Below, one piece after another: positions 37,647 through 49,740 of a stretch of 64,000 nucleotides of DNA (the stretch's first letter is position 1; each line of letters starts with the position of its first letter). The stretch is from Billgrantia ethanolica. Its GTDB lineage: Bacteria; Pseudomonadota; Gammaproteobacteria; Pseudomonadales; Halomonadaceae. The notes beneath the pieces were generated by a model. The model worked only from the letters and a program-made list of their open reading frames with translations, had not been told where the DNA came from and ran no database searches. Made by a program: the position numbers and the translations under genes. Location of the stretch: NCBI RefSeq assembly GCF_021404305.1, contig NZ_JABFTX010000004.1, forward strand, positions 372,001-436,000, in the 5' to 3' direction.

Positions 37647-38627
37647 GTAAGCCTCTTTGCTGTCACGAGAATGGTGTAACCCCGTCACGGGAAGTGCCAG
37701 GCTCACGCTGCCCGGTCTGTGGATAACTTCTTGGATAACCTTGGAATGCGTGGTGAAGTTACGGTGATCTTCGCTCATTGAAGGGGCTTTGGCCACGCCC
37801 TGTAAGGGATCGTGCCAGCTGCCCTGGGCAGCCGTTCGCCGCGGCAGCGCCTGAGCATTACCCGGCTGCCAGGCCTTGGCCAGCGCCTGCCAGGTGAAGC
37901 GCTGAGCCTGCTCGCAGGCAACCTCCATGGACTCACCGGCCGCGAGCCGTGCCGCCAACGCTGCGGCCAGCGTGCAGCCCGAGCCGTGAAACCTGCCTGC
38001 CAGCCGCGGCCAGCGCCAGGCACGGTTCTGTTCTGATGCATACAGCACCTGCTCGACGACATCCTGCGGCACGTTGCTATCGGGGTCATCGCTGCCGGTC
38101 ACCAGCACGGCACGACAGCCCAGCGCCATCAATCGACGCGCACGCGCTTCGTCATCCTGTGGCTCCGTTCCGGCCAGGCGTTCGAGCTCGAGACGATTCG
38201 GCGTCAGGATATCCACAAGCGGTAGCAGACGAGAGCGGAAGGCCTCGACCATGGTGGATGTGGATAACTCCTTTCCGCCACCCGCCTTGAGCACCGGATC
38301 GACCACCACGGGGATGCCTGGATGCGCTTTGATGATGTCGACCACGGCATCGAGCGTCTCGCGGCTCACCAGCAGGCCGACCTTGATCGCCGCCAGGTGA
38401 AAGCCGGAGAGCCGCGCCGCCATCTCGCGAATCAGCTCGGCCGGCACCGGTACCACGCGGTGCACGTCGCGGCAGTCCTGTATCGTCAGCGCCGTCGGCA
38501 CCGTCAGCGCCCAACCGCCACAGGCGGCGATCGCCTCGCCGTCGGCCATGATGCCCGCGCCGCCGGTAGGGTCGTGGCCGGCCATCACCAGCACCACGGG
38601 CAGCTGTGCGTTCGTTTCGCCGGCCAT
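36363..38627 (-). CDS. thiD: Hydroxymethylpyrimidine(-phosphate) kinase ThiD, in one open frame with HemL
   Basis: From ATG 38627 the protein begins [20 protein letters not shown], followed by [18 protein letters not shown], the substrate-binding start of ThiD. It continues with [11 protein letters not shown] and the anion-hole [17 protein letters not shown] near residue 245. ThiD normally ends at about 265-280 residues. Here no stop occurs: about 55 residues of linker-like sequence lead straight into HemL in the same frame, giving a 754-residue open frame. Either this is a genuine ThiD-HemL fusion, ThiD has lost its stop, or a base error hides it. The kinase part alone covers about 37780-38627. 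The gene starts 3 nt after hemJ. Confidence 0.75.
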   Translation of the reverse strand: MAGETNAQLPVVLVMAGHDPTGGAGIMADGEAIAACGGWALTVPTALTIQDCRDVHRVVPVPAELIREMAARLSGFHLAAIKVGLLVSRETLDAVVDIIKAHPGIPVVVDPVLKAGGGKELSTSTMVEAFRSRLLPLVDILTPNRLELERLAGTEPQDDEARARRLMALGCRAVLVTGSDDPDSNVPQDVVEQVLYASEQNRAWRWPRLAGRFHGSGCTLAAALAARLAAGESMEVACEQAQRFTWQALAKAWQPGNAQALPRRTAAQGSWHDPLQGVAKAPSMSEDHRNFTTHSKVIQEVIHRPGSVSLALPVTGLHHSRDSKEAYMTTSETLFEQARRHIPGGVNSPVRAFKGLHRPPVFMERAQGAYLFDVEGKRYVDYVGSWGPMITGHADPDVLGAVRSRLDHGLSFGTPTAIETTMAELICEMIPTIELVRMVNSGTEATMSAIRLARGYTGRDKIVKFEGNYHGHSDSLLVKAGSGALTHGEPSSPGVPASLAEHTITLSYNDLDEVEACFEEIGSEIACIIVEPVAGNMNCIPPQPGFLETLRRVCTEYGSVLIFDEVMTGFRVALGGAQAHFGIEPDLTCLGKIVGGGMPVGAFGGKRAIMEQISPLGPVYQAGTLSGNPLAMAAGIALLTKLREPGFHDALAQRVETLCHGLQERADAAGVDMITQRVGGMFGLFFTGQTRVDNFAQATACDAEAFRRFFAAMLEEGVYLAPSAYEAGFMSSAHTPEDIQFTLDAAEKAFAKVR
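37718..37726 (-). promoter_or_regulatory. Perfect DnaA box in the thiD-hemL junction
   Basis: TGTGGATAA, the exact complement of the DnaA consensus TTATCCACA. It sits about 70 nt upstream of the hemL ATG. A second perfect box lies in thiD at 38259-38267. Confidence 0.5.
38259..38267 (-). promoter_or_regulatory. Perfect DnaA box inside thiD
   Basis: TGTGGATAA within the thiD coding sequence. It is about 530 bp from the box at 37718, and both are in the same orientation. Confidence 0.45.
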
Positions 38628-38629
38628 GG

Positions 38630-39061
38630 TCAGAACGGCTTCAGTACGGCCAGGATCACGATGGCCAGCAGCACGACCACCGGCAGCTCGTTGAACCAGC
38701 GAAAGAACACGTGGCTGCGACGACAGCGCCCCGCGGCGAACTGCTTGAGATAGACCAGGCAGACATGGTGGTAGGCCACCAGCAACACCACCAGCAGCAG
38801 CTTGACGTGCATCCAGCCCATGCCGAGCCAGTGCGGCATCAGATAGAGCAGCCACAGGCCGAACACGATCACCGCGATCATCGAAGGCGTCATGATGCCG
38901 CGATAGAGCTTGCGCTCCATCACGCTGAAGTAATCGATGGCCTGCTGCTCGCCCTTGTCGCGCGCCATGGCGTGATAGACATAGAGGCGCGGCAGGTAGA
39001 ACAGCGCCGCGAACCAGGTCACCACGGCCACGATGTGCAGCGCCTTGATCCAGAGATACAT
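38630..39061 (-). CDS. hemJ: Protoporphyrinogen IX oxidase HemJ (CopD-like membrane protein)
   Basis: 143 residues, four membrane helices, beginning [20 protein letters not shown] with the conserved histidine in [10 protein letters not shown] and [11 protein letters not shown]. Conserved [18 protein letters not shown] also fits HemJ (UPF0093). HemJ oxidises protoporphyrinogen IX in the heme pathway. It is followed after 3 nt by thiD and then hemL, so two heme genes and a thiamine gene form one unit. Confidence 0.88.
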   Translation of the reverse strand: MYLWIKALHIVAVVTWFAALFYLPRLYVYHAMARDKGEQQAIDYFSVMERKLYRGIMTPSMIAVIVFGLWLLYLMPHWLGMGWMHVKLLLVVLLVAYHHVCLVYLKQFAAGRCRRSHVFFRWFNELPVVVLLAIVILAVLKPF

Positions 39062-39138
39062 GCAGTCTCCTCAGAGATGACGACGACGATCGCTGCCGCC
39101 TCGTTTCATTGAACGTACTTCAAGTACTAGCCCGGCCC

Positions 39139-39190
39139 ACTTCAATGACTCGCTTCAGCGACTCTCACTTCAGCGACTCACTTCAATGAA
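39139..39190. repeat. Short degenerate direct repeats at the 3' end of the CLC gene
   Basis: Four imperfect copies of CTTCAATGACTC / CTTCAGCGACTC spaced about 13-15 bp apart, overlapping the stop of the chloride transporter gene. No known function. Confidence 0.45.
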
Positions 39191-40962
39191 TAGTAACGCT
39201 CGATGGAGCCGCGGGTGATGATACCGGAAATTCGCTGCTGCTTCGGGCGCCGTCCCTGCTCGACGAACAGCGCATCGACCGCCTGATCGTTGAGCCTTTC
39301 GAACGCCTCCGACAGGGTTGCCTGATGATGGATCGGCGCCATTTCCAAACGCAGCCCCGGTACCTCGAGCAGATCGATCAGCGCCTCTTCGTCTTCGCCA
39401 ACCGCTTCGGCTTCCTGCGTTTCGTCCATCAAGGCACGGGCCAGGTCAGCGGCCTTGAGCGCCAGTGTCGGCTTGTCGTCGCTCGAACGTACGATCAATA
39501 TCCAGGCCGGTCTGGCATCGAGCAGCACCCGCGCCTGATCGCGGGTAACCATGCGCGGCGTGGCGACGAAGCTGCGCTCCATCACCGCCGGCACCGAGAC
39601 CCGCGACAGCGCCTGCATCAGCGGCTGTTGCAGCGGGTGCAGGCCATGGCGGGTCACGCTGATGAAGAAGCCGTCGCAGCGACACAGCTGGCGTGCCGTC
39701 AGTCCCGACACCACCACCGCCAGCATGCCCGGCAGGATGATGTTGGGGTTGTGGGTCAGTTCCAGCAGTGCCATGAGCGCCGCCAGAGGCGCCTGCAGCA
39801 CCGCCCCCATCATCGCCGCCATGCCCAGCATGGCGTAGAACCCCGGCTCCATCTCAAGTTGCGGGAACAGCCAGGCGCCCAGCAGCTCGGCCAGAGCGCC
39901 GGCGGCGGCCCCGACCACCAGCACCGGGCCGATGATGCCGATGGGAATACCGCTGGCCACGGTGATGGCGGTGAGCAGCAGCTTGGCTACCACCAGGGCC
40001 AGCAGCACCTCGACGGCCAGATTGCCGGCCAATGCGGCTTCCATGCTGTCGTAACCGATGCCCTGGACTTCGGGATACCACCACGCCACCGTTGCCGTGG
40101 CCAATGCCACCAGCGCCAGACGCAGCGGCACCGGCAGCCCGGCGATGCGTTCGCTGCGCGCCACGTGGATGAAGAGTCCGGCCAGCAGCCCGATGAACAG
40201 CGCCGTGACCACGATCCACGGCAGATTCATCAACGAGCCCAGGCTGACGCTGGGTACCTGGAAGGCCGGCTCGGAACCGTATACCAGCATGGCCACCAGC
40301 GCCCCCATGGTGGAGGCCAGAATCACGGGCATGAAGCCGGCAATGGTGTACTCCATCATCACCACTTCCATGGCGAAGATGACACCGGCAATCGGGGTAT
40401 TGAACGAGGCCGAGATGCCCGCCGCCGTGCCACAGGCCACCAGCACTCGCAGGCTGTTGTGCGGCAGGCGCAACTGCTGGCCCAGGCCGCTGGCCGCGGC
40501 CGCGCCTAGATGTATCGCCGGCCCTTCGCGGCCGGCGGAGAGGCCGCCCAGCACCGTGGTCACCCCCACCCACCACTGATTGATCCAGTTGCGCAGCGGA
40601 AAGCGCCCCTGATGATAGGTGAGCCGCTCGATCACGTGACCGACGCCCAGCTTGCGAGCGGCGGGCGGCTGACGCCACAGGAAAATGCCGATCACGGCCA
40701 CGGCGATCAAAGGCAGGCTCGTGCGCACCATCGGCGGCAAACCCTCGAAGGCCTCGTGATCGCCACCGGGCATGAACAGCACGCCCCCCAGCTCGAGCAG
40801 CAAGCGGAAGGCGACCATCACCGCACCGGTAACGAGCCCCGAGACGACGCCCAGCACACACAGCTGCGGCAAGGCATCGACGCTGGCCAGCTGGCGGCGA
40901 AACCTCTCGAGACTGAAGCTAGGTAGCGAAAGACGCGGCACGGCAGTTTCCTGTCCAGGCAT
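39178..40962 (-). CDS. CLC-type chloride channel/antiporter with CBS domains
   Basis: 594 residues from ATG 40962; GTG 40941 with AGGAAA upstream is a reasonable alternative start. The CLC membrane domain (about 30-420) has the gating-glutamate motif [10 protein letters not shown] and [15 protein letters not shown]. The first filter motif is [11 protein letters not shown] instead of the GSGIP of E. coli ClcA, so the anion-coordinating serine is replaced. Two C-terminal CBS-like domains follow (about 455-590). It may move chloride or a related anion in exchange for protons. It is divergent from argC. Confidence 0.88.
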   Translation of the reverse strand: MPGQETAVPRLSLPSFSLERFRRQLASVDALPQLCVLGVVSGLVTGAVMVAFRLLLELGGVLFMPGGDHEAFEGLPPMVRTSLPLIAVAVIGIFLWRQPPAARKLGVGHVIERLTYHQGRFPLRNWINQWWVGVTTVLGGLSAGREGPAIHLGAAAASGLGQQLRLPHNSLRVLVACGTAAGISASFNTPIAGVIFAMEVVMMEYTIAGFMPVILASTMGALVAMLVYGSEPAFQVPSVSLGSLMNLPWIVVTALFIGLLAGLFIHVARSERIAGLPVPLRLALVALATATVAWWYPEVQGIGYDSMEAALAGNLAVEVLLALVVAKLLLTAITVASGIPIGIIGPVLVVGAAAGALAELLGAWLFPQLEMEPGFYAMLGMAAMMGAVLQAPLAALMALLELTHNPNIILPGMLAVVVSGLTARQLCRCDGFFISVTRHGLHPLQQPLMQALSRVSVPAVMERSFVATPRMVTRDQARVLLDARPAWILIVRSSDDKPTLALKAADLARALMDETQEAEAVGEDEEALIDLLEVPGLRLEMAPIHHQATLSEAFERLNDQAVDALFVEQGRRPKQQRISGIITRGSIERYYSLK

Positions 40963-41080
40963 TCCTTGTGAGTGGGACGCGCCGGCTGGGTGGTCGCCCC
41001 CTCTCTTGTGTATCATATCCGGACAGAGCGGTCCCGTTGGCAGCCGCTCCCTGCCAGGCAACCATCGAAGGAGTCGCATC

Positions 41081-42115
41081 GTGATCAAGGTCGGAATCGT
41101 CGGCGGCACCGGTTACACCGGGGTCGAACTGCTCAGGCTGCTGGCGCAGCACCCGCAAGTCGAGGTCGAAGCGATCACCTCGCGCTCCGAAGCCGGTGTG
41201 CGCGTCTGCGACATGTACCCCAACCTGCGCGGTCACTACGACGAGCTGGCCTTCAGCGAGCCCGACCCGAAGCGTCTGGGAACCTGCGACGCAGTCTTCT
41301 TCGCCACTCCCCACGGCGTCGCCCATGCCCTGGCCGGCGAGCTGCTCGAGCGGGGCACCCGAGTGATCGACCTCTCCGCCGACTTCCGCCTGCGTGACGC
41401 CGAGGTATGGGCCGAGTGGTACGGCCAGCCTCACGGCGCCCCGGAGCTGCTCGAAGAAGCCGTGTACGGGCTGCCCGAGATGCACCGCGAGCGCATCCGC
41501 CAGGCGCGCCTGATCGCCGTGCCCGGCTGCTATCCCACCGCGGTGCAGCTGGGCCTTCTGCCGCTGCTGGAAGCCGGCCTGATCGACGCCGACCACCTGA
41601 TCGCCGACTGCAAGTCGGGCGTCACCGGCGCCGGCCGCGGCGCCAAGGTGCCCTCACTGCTGGCCGAAGCCAGCGAATCGATGAAGGCCTACGGCGCTTC
41701 CGGCCACCGCCACCTGCCGGAAATCCGCCAGGGCCTCGCCGATGCCGCCAACGGCCCGGTGGGTCTGACCTTCGTGCCCCACCTGACGCCAATGATCCGC
41801 GGCATTCACGCCACCCTGTACGGACGCCTGACCGGTGAGCCCGGCGATCTGCAGGCGCTGTTCGAGCGGCGCTTCGCCGACGAGCCCTTCGTCGACGTGA
41901 TGCCCGCCGGCAGCCACCCCGAGACGCGCAGCGTCAAGGGCGCCAACGTCTGCCGTCTGGCCGTGCATCGGCCGGGCAACGGCGACACCGTGGTGGTACT
42001 CTCGGTGATCGACAACCTGGTCAAGGGCGCTTCCGGCCAGGCGGTGCAGAACCTCAATCTGATGTTCGGCTTCGACGAGCATGCCGGACTCGCCGCCCCC
42101 GCCCTGATGCCCTGA
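41081..42115 (+). CDS. argC: N-acetyl-gamma-glutamyl-phosphate reductase
   Basis: Third step of arginine synthesis (NADPH-dependent reduction of N-acetylglutamyl phosphate); 344 residues. It starts at GTG 41081 with AAGGAG eight bases upstream, giving (M)[20 protein letters not shown] with the nucleotide-binding G-x-x-G-x-x-G. The catalytic cysteine is in [17 protein letters not shown], and the C-terminal [15 protein letters not shown] is diagnostic. It stands alone among arginine genes here and is followed by a hairpin terminator. Confidence 0.96.
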   Translation: MIKVGIVGGTGYTGVELLRLLAQHPQVEVEAITSRSEAGVRVCDMYPNLRGHYDELAFSEPDPKRLGTCDAVFFATPHGVAHALAGELLERGTRVIDLSADFRLRDAEVWAEWYGQPHGAPELLEEAVYGLPEMHRERIRQARLIAVPGCYPTAVQLGLLPLLEAGLIDADHLIADCKSGVTGAGRGAKVPSLLAEASESMKAYGASGHRHLPEIRQGLADAANGPVGLTFVPHLTPMIRGIHATLYGRLTGEPGDLQALFERRFADEPFVDVMPAGSHPETRSVKGANVCRLAVHRPGNGDTVVVLSVIDNLVKGASGQAVQNLNLMFGFDEHAGLAAPALMP

Positions 42116-42135
42116 CCCTTTGCATATACCCTTAC

Positions 42136-42167
42136 TGCCGAGGCTCACCGCCAGGTGGCCCTCGGCA
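42136..42167 (+). terminator. Hairpin terminator after argC
   Basis: TGCCGAGG (42136-42143) pairs with CCTCGGCA (42160-42167), and an inner CACC/GGTG stem closes the loop. There is no long T-run, so it may be weak. The erpA promoter starts 5 nt later. Confidence 0.6.
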
Positions 42168-42171
42168 ATAG

Positions 42172-42201
42172 TTGACCCTTTTGCTAGGAATTGAAGATAA
42201 T
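42172..42201 (+). promoter_or_regulatory. Sigma-70 type promoter of erpA
   Basis: TTGACC (42172-42177), an 18-nt spacer and GATAAT (42196-42201), about 40 nt upstream of the erpA ATG. Confidence 0.6.
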
Positions 42202-42240
42202 CGACTGTTATCCATTCATTCGGCTCACGGGAGGATGCCC

Positions 42241-42594
42241 ATGAGCGGCGCAGAATCTTTCGTCCCCACTCCCATGATGCTCAGCGCAGCCGCCAGGAAG
42301 CGGCTCCAGACGCTGATTGCGGAGGAGGGCAAGCCCGAACTCAAGCTGCGCGTCTACGTGACGGGCGGCGGCTGCTCGGGTTTCCAGTACGGCTTCGACT
42401 TTGCCGACACCACAGGCGAGGACGATACCGTCATCGAATTCGGTGAGGTGGCCCTGGTGGTCGACGAACTCTCTTATCAGTATCTCGTAGGGTCCACCGT
42501 CGACTACGAAGAGGGACTCGCGGGCGCTCGCTTCCTGGTGCAGAACCCCAACGCCACGACCACCTGCGGCTGCGGCGCTTCCTTCATGGTCTGA
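42241..42594 (+). CDS. erpA: Iron-sulfur cluster insertion protein ErpA
   Basis: A-type Fe-S carrier; 117 residues from ATG 42241 (GGGAGGA upstream), close to E. coli ErpA (114). The three conserved cysteines are in [11 protein letters not shown] and the C-terminal TTCGCGASF. The [19 protein letters not shown] stretch favours ErpA over IscA. It is monocistronic between a hairpin and a strong terminator. Confidence 0.95.
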   Translation: MSGAESFVPTPMMLSAAARKRLQTLIAEEGKPELKLRVYVTGGGCSGFQYGFDFADTTGEDDTVIEFGEVALVVDELSYQYLVGSTVDYEEGLAGARFLVQNPNATTTCGCGASFMV

Positions 42595-42623
42595 GCCTAC
42601 TCCCTCTCTTCAAGCCCGATCGT

Positions 42624-42655
42624 AAGCCCTGTCGTTCCCGACAGGGCTTTTTTTT
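42624..42655 (+). terminator. Rho-independent terminator after erpA
   Basis: An 11-bp perfect stem (42624-42634 with 42639-42649), a TTCC loop and a T-run. Confidence 0.93.
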
Positions 42656-43058
42656 CGCCTGTGGATAAATTTTCTCCCATGGCGCTCCCCAGGGGCTGGC
42701 AAGCCGCATGAGCCCGGGCTTTTGCCGTTTCCAGCTCGACTGTTCACAGCTGCGGTGACAAGCACGGTAGGCAACGGTGGAAAAGCGGTGTAGCGTTGGC
42801 GCTGTGGAAAAGCCCCTCTTTTATACACAGCCTCGCCACCGTTCGCCCTCAGCTCGTCATCCTCTTCTCACCATGAAAGTCAACAATGCAAGAACATGAA
42901 ATCTATGTGGTATCAACTGTTATCCACAGATTTTGTCCACACCAGTAGTCACAACCACAATAGAACTTCTCTCTTTTAATCATTCTGTTTTGTTTAGTGA
43001 GTGGTAGATCGCGTCTGACGAGCAAACCCGGTGTGGAAAACCCTGACGGTTACCCACA
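42656..43058. other. DnaA-box cluster upstream of mnmG, second origin candidate
   Basis: A 534-bp gene-free gap with box-like 9-mers. TTATCCACA is at 42920-42928, and its complement at 42660-42668. TTATACACA is at 42821-42829. TGTGGAAAA occurs at 42803-42811 and at 43032-43040. TTGTCCACA is at 42933-42941 and TTACCCACA at 43050-43058. The stretch from about 42880 to 43000 is AT-rich. The position upstream of mnmG (gidA) equals the E. coli oriC position, and Pseudomonas putida also has boxes both here and at dnaA. Confidence 0.65.
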
Positions 43059-43071
43059 GTCGGTTTATACT
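43043..43071 (+). promoter_or_regulatory. Putative mnmG promoter
   Basis: CTGACG (43043-43048), a 17-nt spacer and TATACT (43066-43071), 58 nt upstream of the TTG start. A DnaA-box-like TTACCCACA lies within the spacer, so DnaA might control it. Confidence 0.5.
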
Positions 43072-43128
43072 GGCAGGCTGTTTTTCATCCCTAGGCAATA
43101 TCCGCGCGCAAGCGCAACGAGGTGCACC

Positions 43129-45020
<1,892 letters not shown>

Positions 45021-45024
<4 letters not shown>

Positions 45025-45686
45025 GCGAAGCCATCACGCCTCAAGTGGCGGCTCGCCTCGACGAAGGCTTCGCGGCACTGGGTATCGAACTCGGCGCAGA
45101 GAAGCGCGAGCGACTGCTGCGCCTGGTCGAGCTGTTGCACAAGTGGAATCGCGCCTATAACCTCACCGCGATACGCTCACCGGAAGAGATGGTGTCAAGG
45201 CACCTGCTCGACAGCGCGGCCGTGCTGCCTCATGTCGGCGCCGCGCCGCTGCTCGACGTCGGCGCCGGCCCCGGGCTGCCGGGGCTGGTGTTGGCGATCC
45301 TCGAGCCGAGCCTGGCGGTCACGCTGCTCGACAGCAATGGCAAGAAGGTGCGCTTTCAGCGCCAGGCGGTGATGGAGCTGGGATTGACCAACGTCACCCC
45401 GGTGCAGGCCAGGGTCGAGGCCTTCAAGCCACCGCCGGGAGGCTTCGCGCAGATCGTCTCACGCGCCTTCGCCAGCCTGGCGGATTTCGTCGCGCTGACC
45501 GAGCCGCTGCTGGCCCGCGACGGACGCTGGCTGGCCATGAAGGGGCCGGCCGCCGATGACGAGCTGGCGGCGCTGGATGCCGGCGTGGTCGTGAGCGAGC
45601 GCCACGTGCTGGCGGTACCGTTTACCGTGGGGGAGCGTCAGCTGTTGATCGTCGAGCGAACCGATTCCAACCCAGGCCGCCGTTGA
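45021..45686 (+). CDS. rsmG: 16S rRNA (guanine-527-N7)-methyltransferase RsmG (GidB)
   Basis: 221 residues. The SAM-binding site is [17 protein letters not shown] and the [18 protein letters not shown]-terminal motif is diagnostic. It is translationally coupled to mnmG by a 4-nt overlap and precedes parA by 29 nt. Confidence 0.96.
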
Positions 45687-45715
45687 AGCGAGCCGTCGAC
45701 GCAAGGAAGTCGCCC

Positions 45716-46486
45716 GTGAGTCAAATCATCGCCTTGACCAACCAGAAGGGCGGCGTGGGCAAGACCACTACCGCCGTCAACCTGGCCGCCAGCCTGGCCG
45801 CGCTGGATCGTCGCGTGCTGCTGGTGGATCTCGACCCCCAGGGCCATGCCACCATGGGCAGCGGCATCGACAAGCACTCGCTCGAGGGCAGCGTGCTCGA
45901 CCTGCTGCTGGGCGAGAAGAGTGCTCCCGAGGTGATGCTCGACTGCCCCACCGCCGGCTACTCGCTGCTGCCCGGCAACGGCGATCTCACCGCCGCGGAA
46001 GTGGAACTGCTCGACCGCGCCGAGGGCCGCGAGCGCAGCCTGACCGAGGCTCTGGCCAGCGTTGCCGGCGAGTACGACGTGGTGCTGATCGACTGCCCGC
46101 CTTCGCTCAACATGCTCACCGTCAACGCCCTGACCGCCGCCAATGGCGTGCTGATCCCGCTGCAGTGCGAGTTCTATGCCCTGGAGGGACTCTCGGCGCT
46201 GCTCGACACCGTGGAGCAGATCAAGGACAGCGTGAACCCCGACCTGGCGATCTATGGCATCCTGCGTACCATGTTCGACGGTCGCAACAGCCTGACTCGG
46301 GATGTTTCCAAGCAACTGCGCGACTATTTCGGCGAGGCGCTGCTCAAGACCACGATCCCGCGCAACGTGCGGGTGGCCGAGGCGCCGAGCCACGGCCTGC
46401 CGGTGACCAAGTACGCGCGCTTCTCGCGCGGCAGCCAGGCCCACCGGGTGCTGTCCAAGGAACTGATTCGTCGCCTGTCGCTGTAG
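45716..46486 (+). CDS. parA: Chromosome-partitioning ATPase ParA (Soj)
   Basis: Walker-type ATPase that moves ParB-parS complexes to the poles; 256 residues. The GTG at 45716 (AAGGAAG upstream) gives (M)SQIIALTNQKGGVGKTTTAV, with the deviant Walker A KGGVGKTT. The frame opens earlier at 45683 but without a good Shine-Dalgarno. Walker B region VVLIDCPPSLNML. It works with ParB (next gene) and the three parS sites at 349, 2864 and 3494. Confidence 0.96.
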   Translation: MSQIIALTNQKGGVGKTTTAVNLAASLAALDRRVLLVDLDPQGHATMGSGIDKHSLEGSVLDLLLGEKSAPEVMLDCPTAGYSLLPGNGDLTAAEVELLDRAEGRERSLTEALASVAGEYDVVLIDCPPSLNMLTVNALTAANGVLIPLQCEFYALEGLSALLDTVEQIKDSVNPDLAIYGILRTMFDGRNSLTRDVSKQLRDYFGEALLKTTIPRNVRVAEAPSHGLPVTKYARFSRGSQAHRVLSKELIRRLSL

Positions 46487-46537
46487 TGCGCCGGGTGGAG
46501 CCTACTGTCGTGACCCGCTCGTGATGAGGGAATGCTG

Positions 46538-47452
46538 ATGACGCGAAAACGCGCCCTGGGCCGCGGCCTGGATGCCCTGATCGGTGCCGGCGCCCGCCGC
46601 CGCGAGAATCTCGAGCTGCCCGAGGGGCAGGCCTTGCCCGACGCTGCGAGCGAACCGGCGGTGGTAGCCGAGATCGAGGAGCGACTCGAACGCCTGCCGC
46701 TGAGCCAGCTCACCCGCGGCAAGTATCAGCCGCGTCGCGACATCCAGCCCGAGGCGCTGGAGGAGCTGGCCGACTCGATCCGTGCTCAGGGCGTGATGCA
46801 GCCCATCGTGGTACGGCCCATCGGCGAGTCGCGCTACGAGATTATCGCCGGTGAGCGGCGCTGGCGCGCCTCCCAGTTGGCCGAACTCGACACCATCCCG
46901 GCGGTGATCCGCGAGGTCAGCGACGAAGTCGCCCTGGCCCTGGCGCTGATCGAGAACATTCAGCGCGAGAACCTCAACCCGGTGGAAGAGGCGATGGCGC
47001 TCAAGCGGCTGCTCGAGGAGTTCGAACTCACCCAGCAGCAGGTGGCCGATGCGGTGGGCAAGTCCCGCGCCCAGGTCGCCAACCTGCTGCGCCTGCTGGC
47101 GCTGGACCCGGAAGTGCAGACCCTGCTCGAGCGCGGCGATCTCGACATGGGCCATGCCCGTGCCCTGCTCGTGCTGCCCGCCGCCAAGCAGCGTCGCGCG
47201 GCCCACGAGGTGGTCAACAAGGATCTCACCGTGCGCGATACCGAAGCGCTGGTGAAGCGTCTGACCCAGGGCGAACCGAAGAGAGTCGCGGCGGCGGCAC
47301 CCAGCCCCGACGTTGCGCGTCTGGAGACCCGCCTCGGCGAAGTGCTGGGGGCTCCGGTCAGGATTCAGCACGGTCGCGGCGGCAAGGGGCGGGTCACCAT
47401 CCGCTATTCCAGCCTCGAGGAACTGGACGGTATTCTCGAGCACATTCGTTGA
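46538..47452 (+). CDS. parB: Chromosome-partitioning protein ParB (Spo0J)
   Basis: CTPase and parS-binding protein; 304 residues from ATG 46538 (GAGG eight bases upstream; ATG 46532 is too close). The N-terminal KRALGRGLDALIG motif contacts ParA. The CTP-binding GERRWRASQLA and ENIQRENLNPVEEA motifs follow, then the helix-turn-helix (TQQQVADAVGKSRAQVANLLR) and a C-terminal dimer domain. It ends the mnmG-rsmG-parA-parB unit. Confidence 0.96.
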   Translation: MTRKRALGRGLDALIGAGARRRENLELPEGQALPDAASEPAVVAEIEERLERLPLSQLTRGKYQPRRDIQPEALEELADSIRAQGVMQPIVVRPIGESRYEIIAGERRWRASQLAELDTIPAVIREVSDEVALALALIENIQRENLNPVEEAMALKRLLEEFELTQQQVADAVGKSRAQVANLLRLLALDPEVQTLLERGDLDMGHARALLVLPAAKQRRAAHEVVNKDLTVRDTEALVKRLTQGEPKRVAAAAPSPDVARLETRLGEVLGAPVRIQHGRGGKGRVTIRYSSLEELDGILEHIR

Positions 47453-47537
47453 GTGATGCGGCCCGTGAGATGTCGACAATGACTTCCACCTTTGGTCGCA
47501 TAGCTACGTCATTCGAGCCTAAAAGCGTCCTGGCCGG

Positions 47538-47566
47538 TTGAAGGGCCAGAGGCGCTTCCCTATAAT
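47538..47566 (+). promoter_or_regulatory. Promoter of the ATP synthase operon
   Basis: TTGAAG (47538-47543), a 17-nt spacer and a perfect TATAAT (47561-47566), about 83 nt upstream of atpI. Confidence 0.7.
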
Positions 47567-47614
47567 CCGCCGTTGTTTGCCTGAGTGTCACGCTCGGCCA
47601 AGCCGGCACCCAAA

Positions 47615-47630
47615 CCCTGCCTAGGCAGGG
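47615..47630. repeat. Palindrome of the CTGCCTCGGCAG family upstream of atpI
   Basis: A perfect 16-bp palindrome CCCTGCCTAGGCAGGG in the atpI leader. It differs from the copies beside yidC only in the two central bases. Confidence 0.5.
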
Positions 47631-47648
47631 GCAGGAAATGTCGACAGG

Positions 47649-48053
47649 ATGCACGGACAAGCTGCCATGAGGCGCCGGCGCCCGGATTTCACCCGCCTCT
47701 TTCTGGCTCAGGGCTTCGCCACCTTGCTGGTCGCCCTGCTGGCTGGCCTGCGACATGGTCACGAAGGGGTGCTGTCGGCCCTGATGGGCGGCTTGGTCAG
47801 CCTGCTGCCTTCGCTCTATTTCGTCTGGCGCGGGCTGCGCGTTCGGGACGGCCGGCGACCGCGGGTCAGCGTGATGAATCTCTATCAGGCAGCGATGGGA
47901 AAGTTCGGTTTGACGGTGGCACTGTTCGTGATCGTGTTCGTCCTAGTGCCCCCCTCAAACCCGGCTTTTTTCTTTGTCGCATATGTGGCGGCGCAGCTCA
48001 TGCACTGGCTGACACCCTGGCTACTGCGTGACCGACCGACCCAACGAACCTGA
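47649..48053 (+). CDS. atpI: ATP synthase protein I (AtpI)
   Basis: 134 residues, four hydrophobic segments, with a basic N terminus (MRRRRPDFTRLFLAQGFATL) and GGLVSLLPSLYFVWR. AtpI is a poorly conserved assembly helper for the c-ring. The ATG at 47649 is used; ATG 47667 is an alternative. It is the first gene of the operon, 11 nt before atpB. Confidence 0.85.
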   Translation: MHGQAAMRRRRPDFTRLFLAQGFATLLVALLAGLRHGHEGVLSALMGGLVSLLPSLYFVWRGLRVRDGRRPRVSVMNLYQAAMGKFGLTVALFVIVFVLVPPSNPAFFFVAYVAAQLMHWLTPWLLRDRPTQRT

Positions 48054-48058
48054 GGTAG

Positions 48059-48892
<834 letters not shown>

Positions 48893-48956
48893 ACCAAGCA
48901 ACCCTTGCAACGAAGTACTGAAACTAACCTCAACCTGACCTACTAGGAGCAACATC

Positions 48957-49184
48957 ATGGAAATCGTCTACCTTGCCGCCGCCATCATCATCAGCGTCAG
49001 CGCCCTGGCTACCGGCATCGGCTTCGCCATGCTGGGCGGCAAGCTGCTCGAGTCCACCGCTCGCCAGCCGGAGCTGGGCGACCAGCTGCAGACCCGTACC
49101 TTCATCATGGCCGGCCTGCTCGACGCCGTGCCGATGATCGGCGTCGGTATCGCGATGTACCTGATCTTCGTCGTTGCCGGTTAA
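48957..49184 (+). CDS. atpE: ATP synthase F0 subunit c
   Basis: 75-residue proteolipid with two helices, the loop ARQPEL, and the ion-binding aspartate in [14 protein letters not shown] (Asp56). The second helix carries Asp with no Na+-type Gln/Glu-Ser signature, so the ring is most likely proton-driven even though the host appears halophilic. Confidence 0.97.
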   Translation: MEIVYLAAAIIISVSALATGIGFAMLGGKLLESTARQPELGDQLQTRTFIMAGLLDAVPMIGVGIAMYLIFVVAG

Positions 49185-49257
49185 AGACAGCACCGAGCGC
49201 TGAGGCGCTCGGTTCGCTTCTCTCCGGTTGCCACGAACCCGTCAGAGGTACATACCC

Positions 49258-49728
49258 GTGAATATCAACATGACGCTTATCGGGCAGACGATCGCCTTCG
49301 CGATCTTTGTCTGGTTCTGCATCAAGTACGTGTGGCCGCCGATCAGCTCCGCGCTCCACGAGCGCCAGAAGAAGATCGCCGATGGCCTCGACGCGGCCAG
49401 CCGGGCTTCCCGCGACCTCGAGCTTGCTCAGGAGCAGGCTGCTCAGACGCTGCGCGAGAGCAAGGAGCAGGCCTCCCAGATCCTCGAACAGGCCCACAAG
49501 CGCTCCACTCAGATGATCGAGGAAGCGCGTGAGCAGGCCCGTGCCGAAGGCGAACGCCTGGTGGCTGGCGCCCGTGCCGAGATCGATCAGGAAATCAATC
49601 GCGCCAAGGAAGAGCTTCGCGCCCAGGTGGCGACACTTGCCATCGTCGGGGCCGAGCGTGTTCTGGAAGCCTCCGTCGACGAGAAGGCGCACCGCAAGCT
49701 GCTCGACAAGCTTGCCGCCGAACTGTGA
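49258..49728 (+). CDS. atpF: ATP synthase F0 subunit b
   Basis: 156 residues, exactly the length of the E. coli subunit. It starts at GTG 49258 with AGAGGT upstream: (M)[19 protein letters not shown]. One N-terminal membrane helix is followed by a long charged coiled coil that forms the peripheral stalk. Confidence 0.95.
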   Translation: MNINMTLIGQTIAFAIFVWFCIKYVWPPISSALHERQKKIADGLDAASRASRDLELAQEQAAQTLRESKEQASQILEQAHKRSTQMIEEAREQARAEGERLVAGARAEIDQEINRAKEELRAQVATLAIVGAERVLEASVDEKAHRKLLDKLAAEL

Positions 49729-49740
49729 AGGAGGTGACCC

